Shown here: positions 27,646 to 37,191 of the stretch, one piece after another
Layout: the number at the start of each line of letters is the position of its first letter
Position numbering within the stretch: the stretch's first letter is position 1
Origin: Dyella jiangningensis
Lineage (GTDB): Bacteria; Pseudomonadota; Gammaproteobacteria; Xanthomonadales; Rhodanobacteraceae
DNA length: 64,000 nt
Direction: 5' to 3'
Assembly (NCBI GenBank): GCA_000632805.1
Contig: CP007444.1
Location: 3,894,772 to 3,958,771, forward strand
Position numbers and translations under genes: made by a program
The notes under the pieces: generated by a model
What the model saw: the letters and a program-made list of their open reading frames with translations, nothing else
Databases searched by the model: none
What the model was told of the DNA's origin: nothing

Positions 27646-29256
27646 TCAATCCCCAGACTGGGGCGCCAACCGGTCGAGCAATGCCGCGTTGGCCTCGACG
27701 ACCGGCGAAGGCATCAGCCCGACCCAGCCGTTGGCTAGCCTGACGGCGTTTTGCGTTCCTTCCGGCGCTGATCCGCGCCCCATGTAGGCAAACATCATCC
27801 CGTTGGGGTGTTCTTTCGCCCAAGCTGAAGGCCGAGCCGCTTCCGGCAAGGGCGCCGGCAATTGGGCCAGGAAGGTGATTACGCCCGGGTCGTTGGGTAT
27901 GCGCGCGACAGGCACGCCCTGCGCCTGCAGCTCGACGATGCGCTGGGCGATGCCGCGTGCGTCCATCGCGCCCAAGGCCTGCAGCCTGATCAGCGGCAGC
28001 GACGCCAGCGTCAACAGCAGGGCGACCACCGCCGCACGCTGCTCGACGCGCAGGCCACGGCTTGCGATCAGCAAGACCGCGCCCGCCAGCAGGCAGCCGA
28101 CGGCCAGCAGATAGAGCCCTATGACGGTGTGGCGTTGAAGAATGCCGCGACCGATCGGCTCGGGACCAAACATCGCCCAGGCGAGCACGCCGGCGATCAC
28201 GGCAACCCACACCCACATGCGCCGGATATCCAGCAAGTCGGGCGCGCTCCTGAGCCACGCACCGAGCAGGATGACGGCGCCGGGCATCAGCGGCAGCAAG
28301 TAATGGAGTTGTTTGCCGCTCACCACGCAGAACGCGATCAGGCCGGGCACCGAAGCACACACGCCGAACCGGGCAGCGCGTGAGAGGCGCGAGGCGCGCA
28401 TGGCGCCCGGCACGCGGCGCCAGCGCAGCAGCAGCGGCCATGGAAGCAGCAGCACAGGCACCCACGGCAGATACCACCACACCGGCCGGTTATGCGCGAA
28501 GCTCTGCACCACGCGTCCGGCCGTCTGGCGCAGCAGCAGGTTGTCGGCGTCCGCCGCGCTGAGATGCTGCACTGCTGCCCACGCCCAGCCCAGCACCGGC
28601 ATGCCGCCCAGGACGGCCACCAACAGCATCGCCAGCACGCGGCGCCACGATGCGCGTTGCCCGTCGGCGGACCACCACGGCGCCAGCAGGATGGGCCCCG
28701 CCAGATGCAGCAGCATCACCGGGCCTTTCGCGAGCAAGCCAAGCGCGCTCGCCGCAAACAGCAGCCACAACGCAGCGTGCCGCCCTTCCCTCACGTAATC
28801 CGCGATGGCCACGAAGCCCAGCAGCACGCACAGGCATAGCAGCACATCGAACATCACCACGCCGGTGAACAGCACCAGGAAGATCAGGCCGAGCAGCAGC
28901 CAGGGAGCCTGTCCGGCGTTCTGCGGTGAAAGCCGCTGTTCCAGGCGTTGGCACAACGCCACGCAGCCGACGCCACACAGGGCGACCAGGACACGCGACG
29001 ACCACAACGACACGCCGAGCACGCTCCAGGCCAGGTTCAACAGCCAGAACAGCAGCGGCGGCTTGTCGAAATACGGCGCGCCATTGAGATGCAGCGTGAT
29101 CCAGCTGCCGGTCTGGCGCATCTCCCATGCAATGCTCAGATAGCGGGTTTCGTCGATGGGCACCGGTGGCAGCACCACCAGCAGCGGCAGCAACACGAGC
29201 AGCCACAGCGCGGGTGGAATTTTCAACTGACCGTCACGAGCAAGCCTGAAGTCCAT
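27646..29256 (-). CDS. GT39/ArnT-like membrane glycosyltransferase
   Basis: A polytopic inner-membrane protein of 536 residues with about 11 hydrophobic helices. The first periplasmic loop has the family signature: acidic VPIDETRYLSIAWEM, then LNGAPYFDKPPLLFWLL. These enzymes transfer sugars from polyprenyl phosphate donors; ArnT adds aminoarabinose to lipid A and others act on proteins or glycans. The C-terminal soluble part (after about residue 410) is shorter than in ArnT, so substrate assignment stays open. It is convergent with the GGDEF gene and lies 112 bp downstream of the RND operon on the same strand, so it could be its last gene. Confidence 0.85.
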   Translation of the reverse strand: MDFRLARDGQLKIPPALWLLVLLPLLVVLPPVPIDETRYLSIAWEMRQTGSWITLHLNGAPYFDKPPLLFWLLNLAWSVLGVSLWSSRVLVALCGVGCVALCQRLEQRLSPQNAGQAPWLLLGLIFLVLFTGVVMFDVLLCLCVLLGFVAIADYVREGRHAALWLLFAASALGLLAKGPVMLLHLAGPILLAPWWSADGQRASWRRVLAMLLVAVLGGMPVLGWAWAAVQHLSAADADNLLLRQTAGRVVQSFAHNRPVWWYLPWVPVLLLPWPLLLRWRRVPGAMRASRLSRAARFGVCASVPGLIAFCVVSGKQLHYLLPLMPGAVILLGAWLRSAPDLLDIRRMWVWVAVIAGVLAWAMFGPEPIGRGILQRHTVIGLYLLAVGCLLAGAVLLIASRGLRVEQRAAVVALLLTLASLPLIRLQALGAMDARGIAQRIVELQAQGVPVARIPNDPGVITFLAQLPAPLPEAARPSAWAKEHPNGMMFAYMGRGSAPEGTQNAVRLANGWVGLMPSPVVEANAALLDRLAPQSGD

Positions 29257-29368
29257 GCCGTCAATCTTGCGTGGCCTTGCTTACGGGATTCTTATCGGGA
29301 TATATGGCATGCCGCCCTGCGTGGCCGCTACGGACGGCCAGGCAAGGCGACAACGGCTTTACGGCCCC

Positions 29369-32300
29369 TTACTGCAAGCCCTTTGTCACATGCCTTTCAT
29401 CAGGTTCATGTGAATGCCGGGAGGCGAGGCCGAGCAGCGTCGGCAGCACCAGCAACACCAGCGGGTACTGCAAGGTCAGGCCCGCGATGATGGCGATGGC
29501 CAGCGGCTGCTGGATGCCGGCACCCGCGCCGAGTGCGAGCGCCAGGGGCAGCAGGGTGAGGATGGCCGCCAGGGTGGTCATGGTGATCGGACGCAGGCGA
29601 TCGCGGCTGGCGGTCCGCAAGGCTTCGCGCAGCGGCAGCGTGCGGGCGAGGGTCACGTATTCGGACACATAGAAGATGGCCATTTCCGTGCCCATGCCGA
29701 TGATCATGGTCATGCCCATCATCGCGGTGATGTTGAGGTCTACCCCGCACAGCCACAGCGCGATGAACACGGCCGTGGCCGAGAACAGCGAACACGCCAT
29801 GACGATGACCGCGAGCCCGGGCCTGCCGTAAAGGAACAACAGCAGCACGAACTCCGCCACCAGCGCCATCAGGAACACCTTGGTGAGCCCGACGAATGCG
29901 ATCTGCTGTTGCTGATACAGCCCGCCGAGTTCATATCGCATACCGGCGTCGAGCATGCCGGGCTCGGCGAGCAGCTTCTTCACGTCCGCCACCGCGGCAC
30001 TCATGCCGCGCCCTTCGATGCGCGCGGTAACGGCCACCATCTGCTGCAGGTTTTCGCGCGAAATCTGCGGCTGGCCGTTTTCCGTCACGATCGTCGCCAC
30101 GCGACTGAGCGGAAACACATGGCCATCCGGCGCACGGACGGGCAGCGCAAGCAGCTGTGGCAGGCGCCATTGCATGGCGTCGGGCATGCGCACCCGCACG
30201 CCCACGCTCTTGGTGGCCAGCGGAATCTGCGTGGCGATGACACCGGTAAGCGCACTGTCCACCGCCTGCGTGACGGCACCGACCGTCATGCCCTCGACCA
30301 TCGCCTTGTCGCCATCGACCTGCACCCTCAACGCGTCGCCGGCAAGCTGCACGCCATCCTTGATTTCCACGACGCCCGGAATGTCAGCGAGGGCCTTGGC
30401 GATCTTCTGCGCCTGCGGCACGAGTCGCGCAGGATCGACGGCATACAACTTGATCTCGATGGGTTGCGGCACCGCGGTGAGGTCGCCGATGAGGTCTTCC
30501 ATCAGCTGCGCCAGTTCCACCTGCACGCCGGGCACTTCGCCCTCGACATGCTGGCGCACGTCGCTCATCACGTCTTCGGTCGAACGCGCGTGGTCGGGCT
30601 TGAGGCGCACGAAGTAGTCACCGTGATAGGACTGCCCCAGCTCGCCGCCCAGGCCAGTGCCGAGCCGACGCGAGAACGTCGCCACTTCCGGCGTGTGGCG
30701 CAGGATGGCGTCGATCTGGCCGATCTGACGCTCGGTCTCGGGCAGCGATCGGCCTGGCTTGGCGTAGTAGTCCATCACGAAGCCGCCTTCGTCCGCGTCG
30801 GGCATGAAGCCCGTGGTCACGTGCGTGTAGGCGATGCCACCGATCAGCAGCAGCGGCACGACGATGGCCAACAGCCAGGCTGGCCGTCGCGCGAGTCCGT
30901 CATAAAGACGTCCGTGCCAGCGTGACAACCACCGGTCATGCGTGAAACCCGGATCGTGCCAATGCTTGAAGTCCACCAGCCAGCGCAATAAGGGCGGCAC
31001 TACCCACGCGCTGACCAGCCACGACACCGTGAGGGCGGCGGCCATGGTGAGCGACAGTGCCTTGGAGAACGAACCCGTTACGCCACCCAGCAGGCCCAAC
31101 GGGATGAACACGATCAATGTCGCCAGGCTCGAGCCGGTGAGTGGTGCGAGAAACTCCCGCGCGGCCGGCAGCACGGCCTCCCTGCCGCCACCCTCCTCCG
31201 TGCCGGCACGACGCGCCACATGCTCCACCATTACGATCACGTCGTCGATCACCAGGCCCACGGCGGCCGCGATGCCGCCGAGCGTCATGATGTTGAAGCT
31301 CATGCCGAACACCTGCAGCAGCAACACGGTGACTGCAAGCGTCAGCGGCACCACCACCATGGCGATCAGCGTCACGCGCAGATTGCGCAGGAACAGCAGG
31401 AGCACGGCGGCTGCAAGCAGCAGCCCGATCAGTACCGCATCGCGCACGCTGTGCGCGGAATCCACCACCAGGTTGCTCTGGTCGTACCAGTTCTTCAGCG
31501 TGACGCCGGCAGGCAGGCGAAACGCCGCCAGCTTCTGGCGCACTGCGCCGGCGATCTGCACGGCATTGCCGTCCGGCTGCTCGTAGACGTTGAGCAGCAC
31601 GGCGGGCTTGCCGTCCTCGCTCACCTTGACCCACTGCGGCACATAGCCAGCATTGATCTCGGCCACATCGCCCAGGTGTACCCAGCCGTGGGGGTCGCTC
31701 TTGAGCACCACCTTGCGCAAGGCCTCGATGTGCTGCAGCGAGTGATCGGCCACCACGAGGTAAAGCTGGTTGCGATCCTGCAGGCGTCCCACGGCTTCCA
31801 GCTGATTGGCGGCAGCCAGTGCGGACACCAGGTCGTCCAAACCCAGGCCGTACTGCGCGAGCTTGCGCGGGTCGGCATCCACCTGCAGCTCGGCCGTCTC
31901 GCCGCCCTGCACGTCCACGCGCGAGAGGCCATCCACGGACGCGAGCAGTGGCACGATCTGGTACTGCGCAAGGTCGCGCAGCGCCACTGGCGACAGCGTG
32001 TCCGACTGCAATGCGTACGAGATGATCGGGAATACCGTCGGGTCCATGCGCCGCACGTTGTACGTGGCGCCTGCCGGCAGGCTGGGCAGTACGCGCGCGA
32101 TGGCAGCGTCGACCTGCAGCGTGGAGGCGATCATGTCGCGCCCCCAGCCGAAGTCGACCGATATCTGGGCCGAACCGCGCGTGGTATCCGAACGCACGTT
32201 GGCCACGCCGGGGACGGTGCGTATCGCTTCTTCGACGGGCCGTGTCAGCAGCAGCGCCGTCTGATCGGCGGGGCGATCGCCCGCGTCGAGGTCGACCACC

Positions 32301-32434
32301 ACGCGCGGAAACGACACTTGCGGAAACAAACCCACCGGCAGCGTGAACGAACTCGCCAGACCGGCCAGCGCCAACGCGAAGGCCACGATGACGATGGCAC
32401 GCGCGTGCCGGGCGAGAAACGACGGCATGCTCAT
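29369..32434 (-). CDS. RND superfamily efflux permease
   Basis: The inner-membrane proton-driven pump of a tripartite efflux system, 1021 residues, with 12 expected membrane helices and two large periplasmic loops. Family landmarks are LPVGLFPQVSFPRVVVDLDA at the N-terminus and the TM4 proton-relay segment GGIAAAVGLVIDDVIVMVEH (two Asp). The second half mirrors the first from about residue 510 (ARRPAWLLAIVVPLLLIGGI). It diverges from classic AcrB in the N-terminal motif, and drug versus metal substrate cannot be told. Its ATG overlaps the adaptor stop (ATGA), so expression is coupled. Order on the strand is outer-membrane channel, adaptor, pump. Confidence 0.92.
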   Translation of the reverse strand: MSMPSFLARHARAIVIVAFALALAGLASSFTLPVGLFPQVSFPRVVVDLDAGDRPADQTALLLTRPVEEAIRTVPGVANVRSDTTRGSAQISVDFGWGRDMIASTLQVDAAIARVLPSLPAGATYNVRRMDPTVFPIISYALQSDTLSPVALRDLAQYQIVPLLASVDGLSRVDVQGGETAELQVDADPRKLAQYGLGLDDLVSALAAANQLEAVGRLQDRNQLYLVVADHSLQHIEALRKVVLKSDPHGWVHLGDVAEINAGYVPQWVKVSEDGKPAVLLNVYEQPDGNAVQIAGAVRQKLAAFRLPAGVTLKNWYDQSNLVVDSAHSVRDAVLIGLLLAAAVLLLFLRNLRVTLIAMVVVPLTLAVTVLLLQVFGMSFNIMTLGGIAAAVGLVIDDVIVMVEHVARRAGTEEGGGREAVLPAAREFLAPLTGSSLATLIVFIPLGLLGGVTGSFSKALSLTMAAALTVSWLVSAWVVPPLLRWLVDFKHWHDPGFTHDRWLSRWHGRLYDGLARRPAWLLAIVVPLLLIGGIAYTHVTTGFMPDADEGGFVMDYYAKPGRSLPETERQIGQIDAILRHTPEVATFSRRLGTGLGGELGQSYHGDYFVRLKPDHARSTEDVMSDVRQHVEGEVPGVQVELAQLMEDLIGDLTAVPQPIEIKLYAVDPARLVPQAQKIAKALADIPGVVEIKDGVQLAGDALRVQVDGDKAMVEGMTVGAVTQAVDSALTGVIATQIPLATKSVGVRVRMPDAMQWRLPQLLALPVRAPDGHVFPLSRVATIVTENGQPQISRENLQQMVAVTARIEGRGMSAAVADVKKLLAEPGMLDAGMRYELGGLYQQQQIAFVGLTKVFLMALVAEFVLLLFLYGRPGLAVIVMACSLFSATAVFIALWLCGVDLNITAMMGMTMIIGMGTEMAIFYVSEYVTLARTLPLREALRTASRDRLRPITMTTLAAILTLLPLALALGAGAGIQQPLAIAIIAGLTLQYPLVLLVLPTLLGLASRHSHEPDERHVTKGLQ

Positions 32435-33477
32435 CGCCTGGCGTCCGCCGCCGGCGTCCGCACCGCCATGCCGTCGTCGAGCTGGGTGGCGCCGACGGTG
32501 ATCAAGGGCCGATGGACGTCCAAAGCGCCTGTGACGACGCTGGTGTCGTCCGACTCGCCCAGTACTTTCACCGGCACGCGCACGGCCTTGCCATCAGCCA
32601 CCTGGAAGACGTGCCGATCCGCTTCGTCACCCTGCAGAGCATCGCGCGGCACCAGCCAACCCTGCCACTGGCCGACCGTGATATCGGCGCGAAAGCTCTC
32701 GCCGTTCACCAGTGCGCTATCGGGCACCACTTCCACGTCCAGCTGATGCGTGTGCGGGTTCAGCGCGCGCGCGATGCGACGCACGGTGCCGTGCATGGAC
32801 GTGGCGGCATCCAGCGGCGTCAGCGTGACGCTCGCACCCGACTGCACGCGTCCCATCGCGACGCGCTCCATGCCCACCGTCACCACCAGGCCATCGCCGC
32901 GCTGCAACGTGAGCAGCGGCGCACCGGGCTGCAACTGGTCGCCCTGCGATGCATCCACGCTCACCACCGTGCCATCGAACGGTGCGATGACCTCGATGGT
33001 CGGACTGCGCCCTTGTTGCTGCACCAATGCATCGAGATTGGCCTGAGCATCCTGCAAGGCCTTGTCGGCCTGCTCCTTCTGGTCGCGCGTGGCCAGCTGC
33101 TGCGCGAACAGTTCATCGGTATGTGCACGCGCCGCGGCGGCCACCTTCTGTGCGGAGAGGGCTTGCTGGTAGGCCGCGACGGACGCGGGCGCGAGCGCGA
33201 AGGTGAGCATGCGTTGTCCACGCTTCACCGGCTGGCCGGCCGTCACATCCCATTGCGCAACGTGCCCCGCGGCCTGCACGTTCATCACGTGGGCCGCATC
33301 GGCGGAAGGTCCGGCGGTGCCATAGGCCTCCACCAGCTCGGGCAGGCTGCCCTGCCGCACCGGCACGGTCGTCACGGCGGCACTGACGGCGGCTTCTTCG
33401 GGCGCTTCGCCGCGGGAACACGCGGCCAGCATCAATACCGCGAGCGCAGGTACGAGCCATGGCTGTCGGAACATCAT
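32431..33477 (-). CDS. RND efflux periplasmic adaptor (membrane fusion protein), lipoprotein
   Basis: A 348-residue adaptor linking the RND pump to its outer-membrane channel. It starts MMFRQPWLVPALAVLMLAACS, with a lipobox Cys for inner-membrane anchoring. A lipoyl-like half-motif (GHVAQWDVTAGQPVKRGQRM) precedes a helical hairpin (about residues 110-160, QALSAQKVAAAARAHTDELF), followed by the second lipoyl half (IEVIAPFDGTVVSVDASQGD) and a beta-barrel. The ATG at 33477 overlaps the channel gene stop (ATGA); the much longer open frame above it is an artefact inside the neighbouring gene. The adaptor is also coupled to the downstream pump. Confidence 0.9.
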   Translation of the reverse strand: MMFRQPWLVPALAVLMLAACSRGEAPEEAAVSAAVTTVPVRQGSLPELVEAYGTAGPSADAAHVMNVQAAGHVAQWDVTAGQPVKRGQRMLTFALAPASVAAYQQALSAQKVAAAARAHTDELFAQQLATRDQKEQADKALQDAQANLDALVQQQGRSPTIEVIAPFDGTVVSVDASQGDQLQPGAPLLTLQRGDGLVVTVGMERVAMGRVQSGASVTLTPLDAATSMHGTVRRIARALNPHTHQLDVEVVPDSALVNGESFRADITVGQWQGWLVPRDALQGDEADRHVFQVADGKAVRVPVKVLGESDDTSVVTGALDVHRPLITVGATQLDDGMAVRTPAADARR

Positions 33478-34802
33478 GGGGCGATCACATCCTGTTCGAG
33501 TGATGTCGGCATGCCACGGCCGACCAGCAGTTCCGCCGCGGCCTGCTGTTCCAGCATGGCCTGCTCGGTGGCGACCAGCGCGGCCTGCCGATTGAGCGCG
33601 GCGACTTCGAGATCCACATAGGTACGCATGTCCACCAGGCCGTCCTGCCACGCGCGCCGAGCCTGGCCGGAGGCACGCAGGGCATCGTCCTTTGCGGGCA
33701 CCAGCGTCTGGCGTTGCTGCTGCAATTGGGCGTATTGATCGAGCAAGGCGTCAACTTCGTCGCGCGAGGTCGCCATGCGCACGGTGTATTCCTGATGCAG
33801 CTGCTCGCGCGTGGCCTTGGCGATCGCCACGTTGCCCTGGTTGCGATCGAAGATCGGCAACGCAAAGGACACCGCCGGCCCGCCGTTGCGCACGCGGCTG
33901 TTGTCCTGCGAGGCGTCATAGCCGATCGACAAGGGCGGAAACTGCGCGAGCACCGCGGCACGCAGCGTTGCCTCCTGCGCGCGATAGCCCAGCTGCAGGG
34001 CGACCAGATCCGGACGACGGCGACTGATGCTGTCGGCCTGCTGCCGGATCGACGCGGCATCGAGATCCGCTGGCGCCAACGACGCGGCGAGCGGCACGGC
34101 GACGTCGGGCTTCAAACCCAGCAGCGCGGCGAGCTGCTGTTGCTGGTCGAGCTGGCGGCGCTGCAGATCGTGAAAGGAGTTGCGCGCGTCGGCGGCCGCG
34201 GACAGATCCGAAGCCACCGTCACCCGATCGACATTGCCCGCGTCAATGGCCTTGGTGATGCGGGATTCGCGCTGGGTCAGAAGATCCTGCGCCTCTTGCT
34301 GCAAGGCGAGCTGTCGCCGCCCTTCGACGAGATCGATCACCAGCAGTCGCGCCTTGCCGATGGTCTGCCACTCTTCCCACAGCAAGCTCGCGTCCACTTC
34401 GTCCGCCGTGGCCTTGGCCGCTTCGCGCCGCGGCTTGAGCGTGATGAGTGAGGTGATGTCCTGCGTGATCGATGCGGTCCACGCGGTGGCGTCGCCCGGC
34501 CCCGACAACAGGTAGCCGATGCTGCCGCCCACCACCGGGTTGGGCAGAACGCTGTCCTGCTGGCGCTGCGCCTGCGCCGCCTGATGACGCGCACGCGCGC
34601 TACGGAGATCCGGATTGTTGAGCAGCACCAGCCGTTCGACCGTATCCCCGTCGAACGGCTGCGTGGCCGTGTCATAACCATGCAACTGCGCCAACGATGA
34701 AGTCGACGCCGCCTGTTCGGGCAGCGGCTTGGCCTGATAGGTGGCGCAGCCGGCCATGCTAAGAGCGGCCATGACGACCATGGTGCGGCCATGAGCCTTC
34801 AT
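33474..34802 (-). CDS. TolC family outer membrane efflux lipoprotein
   Basis: The outer-membrane channel of the tripartite pump, 442 residues from the ATG at 34802 (MKAHGRTMVVMAALSMAGCA, lipobox Cys19). It has the duplicated long-helix plan of TolC/OEP proteins: LVLLNNPDLRSARARHQAAQ in the first half and VALQLGYRAQEATLRAAVLA in the second, with beta strands around VVGGSIGYLLSG and AVSFALPIFDRNQGN. The upstream 20 codons to 34862 lack a signal and are not used. It is the first gene of the operon; 210 bp separate it from the sensor kinase gene on the same strand, leaving room for a promoter. Confidence 0.9.
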   Translation of the reverse strand: MKAHGRTMVVMAALSMAGCATYQAKPLPEQAASTSSLAQLHGYDTATQPFDGDTVERLVLLNNPDLRSARARHQAAQAQRQQDSVLPNPVVGGSIGYLLSGPGDATAWTASITQDITSLITLKPRREAAKATADEVDASLLWEEWQTIGKARLLVIDLVEGRRQLALQQEAQDLLTQRESRITKAIDAGNVDRVTVASDLSAAADARNSFHDLQRRQLDQQQQLAALLGLKPDVAVPLAASLAPADLDAASIRQQADSISRRRPDLVALQLGYRAQEATLRAAVLAQFPPLSIGYDASQDNSRVRNGGPAVSFALPIFDRNQGNVAIAKATREQLHQEYTVRMATSRDEVDALLDQYAQLQQQRQTLVPAKDDALRASGQARRAWQDGLVDMRTYVDLEVAALNRQAALVATEQAMLEQQAAAELLVGRGMPTSLEQDVIAP

Positions 34803-35012
34803 CAATGCTTGGGGAAATGGCAATCGCACCTGCGGTCCGCACGCAACGGGAGGGGAGTACACACCCTAACGTTATTGCCTTAGGTTTCTCTTTGCTGTGT
34901 GCCGCAAGGCATGGGCGGCCCCGGATGGCCGCGGGTTTGGCCGTATCGAAGTCCACGGAGCAAGCGCAGCCGGCGATCCGCGGGTCGGCATCGCAAGAAC
35001 ATGCCCCAGGAG

Positions 35013-36410
35013 TCAGGTCGCCAGCGGCATCCGTACGCTGACGCGCAGGCCGCGGCCGAACGGCGAATCCAGCAGTTCGATGGAGGCGTCATGCAGCTGC
35101 GCCGCCCGCTGCACGATGGAAAGACCCAGGCCGTAGCCGTCGCCGCGACTGCCGGCTTCGCGATGGAAGCGCGCGAACACCGCGGCGCGACGCTCAGGCG
35201 GAATGCCCTCGCCGTTGTCAATCACGTCGATCACGGCCTTGCCCTGGTCCGTTCCCACGGCGAACTGCACGCGGCCACCGCCGGGCACATGACGCAAGGC
35301 GTTTTCCAGCAGATTGCGCATGAGTGCAGCGAGCGCGACCTCATGACCATGCACATGCACCGGTCGGTCGGGAAGCTCCACCGCCAGCTCCACATCGCTG
35401 TCGGCGATCAAGGGGGACAGTTCCTCGATCACGGTTTTCGCCACCGAAGGCAGGTCAACGACGGCGCGCTCCGCATCGCCGAAGCCAGCGTCCAGGCGGG
35501 CCAGCGACAACAGCTGCTCCACGCGACGTTCCAGCGCTGCGAGGCTTTCGCGCGCGCCGGCAAGCGCCACTCCCGCCTCGCGCGTGTCGCGCGTGGCCTC
35601 GGCGTTTTCCAGATTGATCATGGTGGACGCCAGCGGCGTACGCAGCTCGTGGGCGACATCCGCGCTAAAGCGGCGCTCGCGCTCGAGCGCTTCTTCCAGA
35701 CGTGCGAACTGGTCGTTGAGCGCGGCCAATACCGGCTCCAGCTCGCGCGGTGCATCGGCCACGCCCAGCGTCTCCTTGCTGCCCGGGTTGCGCGAAGCGA
35801 GCAGTGCGGCGAGTTCGTCCAGCGGGCGCAGACCGCGCTGCACGGCCCAGCCCACCAGCAAGGCCAGCACGGGCAGGCCGATCAAAGGCGGCAGCACGTA
35901 TTCCATCCACAGCGCACGAGCGATGTCACGGCGGCTGTCATAGCGTTCGGCGGCGCGAATGGTCACGCCTTCGGGTGTGGCCGGCAGGGTAAAGAGGCGC
36001 CAGCGGTAGCGCCCCAGCTGTGCGTCCTCATAGCCGACATGATCGAGCGTGGGCGGCGGCAGGTCGGCGATGTTGCCGGTCACCATCAGCAGGCGGCCCT
36101 GCATGTCGAACACCTGGAATCCCACTTCGGATTCGTAGGTCTGCTCATGCCGTGACTGGTCCTGCGTGGACTTGGCTTCGATCGGCACCACCACGCCACC
36201 CTCGCCCGCCTTGCGCCGGATGGTACCCAGGCCGACGTTGCCGATCATCGTCTGCAGCGTCCGCGCCGATTGCGCGAGTCGGCCGTCCGACAGTTCGCCC
36301 ACCTCCTGGACGGTGCGCTTGATGCTTACCACCCCCAAGGGCAGCAGCACCAACGCAATCACACCCAGGATCAATACGCGCAGACGGGAACGCAGGCTGC
36401 CGGCCGTCAT
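35013..36410 (-). CDS. sensor histidine kinase (QseC/PmrB-like)
   Basis: A 465-residue inner-membrane kinase. Membrane helices lie at about residues 11-30 and 172-190 and flank a ~140-residue periplasmic sensor domain. A HAMP-like linker follows (RGLRPLDELAALLASR). The dimerisation box FSADVAHELRTPLA carries the phospho-acceptor His254, and the ATP-binding domain shows the N box (NLLENALRHVPGGG), G1 (VIDNGEGIPPERRAAVF) and G2 (GYGLGLSIV). Its start overlaps the regulator gene stop by four bases. It is probably responsible, with the regulator, for controlling the adjacent RND operon (inference from order). The stimulus is unknown. Confidence 0.92.
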   Translation of the reverse strand: MTAGSLRSRLRVLILGVIALVLLPLGVVSIKRTVQEVGELSDGRLAQSARTLQTMIGNVGLGTIRRKAGEGGVVVPIEAKSTQDQSRHEQTYESEVGFQVFDMQGRLLMVTGNIADLPPPTLDHVGYEDAQLGRYRWRLFTLPATPEGVTIRAAERYDSRRDIARALWMEYVLPPLIGLPVLALLVGWAVQRGLRPLDELAALLASRNPGSKETLGVADAPRELEPVLAALNDQFARLEEALERERRFSADVAHELRTPLASTMINLENAEATRDTREAGVALAGARESLAALERRVEQLLSLARLDAGFGDAERAVVDLPSVAKTVIEELSPLIADSDVELAVELPDRPVHVHGHEVALAALMRNLLENALRHVPGGGRVQFAVGTDQGKAVIDVIDNGEGIPPERRAAVFARFHREAGSRGDGYGLGLSIVQRAAQLHDASIELLDSPFGRGLRVSVRMPLAT

Positions 36411-37072
36411 TTGAGGTCCCGCGGAACCATGTAGCCGAAGCCGCGTACGTTGCGGATGGTCTCGAAGCTGAGCTTGCGGCGCAGCGAATGCACCAGCACT
36501 TCCAGCGCATTGTTGCCGACCACGTGATCCAGCCCGTACAGAGAATTTTCCAGGCTTTCGCGACGCACCAGCTTGCCCGCGCTTTCCAGCAGCATCTGCA
36601 GCAGCGCGAACTCGCGGCGCGTGAGGTCCACGGGCTTGCCGCGAAAGATCACTTCGGATGTGCCCACGTCCAGGCTCAAGACACCTACGTCGATGCGGTT
36701 CACCGCCAGACCGCGCATGCGCCGGCTCAACGAGCGGATGCGCGCGGCCAGTTCGTCCACATGGAACGGCTTGGTGAGGTAGTCGTCGGCCCCAGCATCG
36801 AGCCCGTCCACGCGTGCGGTCAGGCCGTCACGCGCGGTCATCACCAGCACGGGCGTATCGATGTGCGCGCGGCGCGCCTCCACCAGCACATCAATGCCAT
36901 CGCGGCCCGGCAGGCCCAGGTCCAGCAGGATCAGATCTGCCGAGCGATCGCGGATGGCGTTCAGCGCCGAACGGCCGTCCGTCAGCCAAGACACGGTGTA
37001 GTTCAGGCGCTTGAGCGCCCGCTGGATGGCGGCGCCAAGTTGCGCGTCGTCTTCGACCAGAAGGATGTGCAC
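36407..37072 (-). CDS. OmpR/PhoB family response regulator (QseB/PmrA-like)
   Basis: A 221-residue two-domain regulator. The receiver domain starts VHILLVEDDAQLG with the acidic pair, has the phospho-acceptor Asp51 (LILLDLGLPG), Thr in VLVMTARDG and Lys in YLTKPFHVDELAAR. The winged-helix DNA-binding domain begins near residue 125 and ends RNVRGFGYMVPRDLK. The GTG at 37072 is the start; the frame open to 37189 is upstream promoter DNA. Direct CTTAG repeats overlap its promoter, suggesting autoregulation. First gene of an operon with the histidine kinase. Confidence 0.93.
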   Translation of the reverse strand: MHILLVEDDAQLGAAIQRALKRLNYTVSWLTDGRSALNAIRDRSADLILLDLGLPGRDGIDVLVEARRAHIDTPVLVMTARDGLTARVDGLDAGADDYLTKPFHVDELAARIRSLSRRMRGLAVNRIDVGVLSLDVGTSEVIFRGKPVDLTRREFALLQMLLESAGKLVRRESLENSLYGLDHVVGNNALEVLVHSLRRKLSFETIRNVRGFGYMVPRDLK

Positions 37073-37109
37073 GAACCTTTGGCTCCCGTTGGCGGCGCGG
37101 ACGGCGCCC

Positions 37110-37141
37110 ATTATGCGGGAGACGCTTAGGAAAGACTTAGT
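37110..37141 (-). promoter_or_regulatory. promoter of the two-component operon with direct repeats
   Basis: Minus-strand -10 CATAAT is at 37115-37110. Around the -35 position lie direct repeats, on the plus strand CTTAGG (37125-37130), five bases, CTTAGT (37136-37141). An 11-bp period is typical for OmpR-family dimers, and the layout resembles the PmrA/QseB box CTTAAT-N5-CTTAAT. Confidence 0.5.
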
Positions 37142-37153
37142 AGCCGCGTTCAC

Positions 37154-37176
37154 CGTCCGCCCGAGGCGGGCGGACG
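37154..37176. repeat. GC-rich hairpin between divergent units
   Basis: CGTCCGCCCG and CGGGCGGACG form a perfect 10-bp stem with an AGG loop. There is no T-run. It lies between the response regulator promoter and the LysR remnant. Confidence 0.5.
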
Positions 37177-37191
37177 CCGGGATCGCCATGC

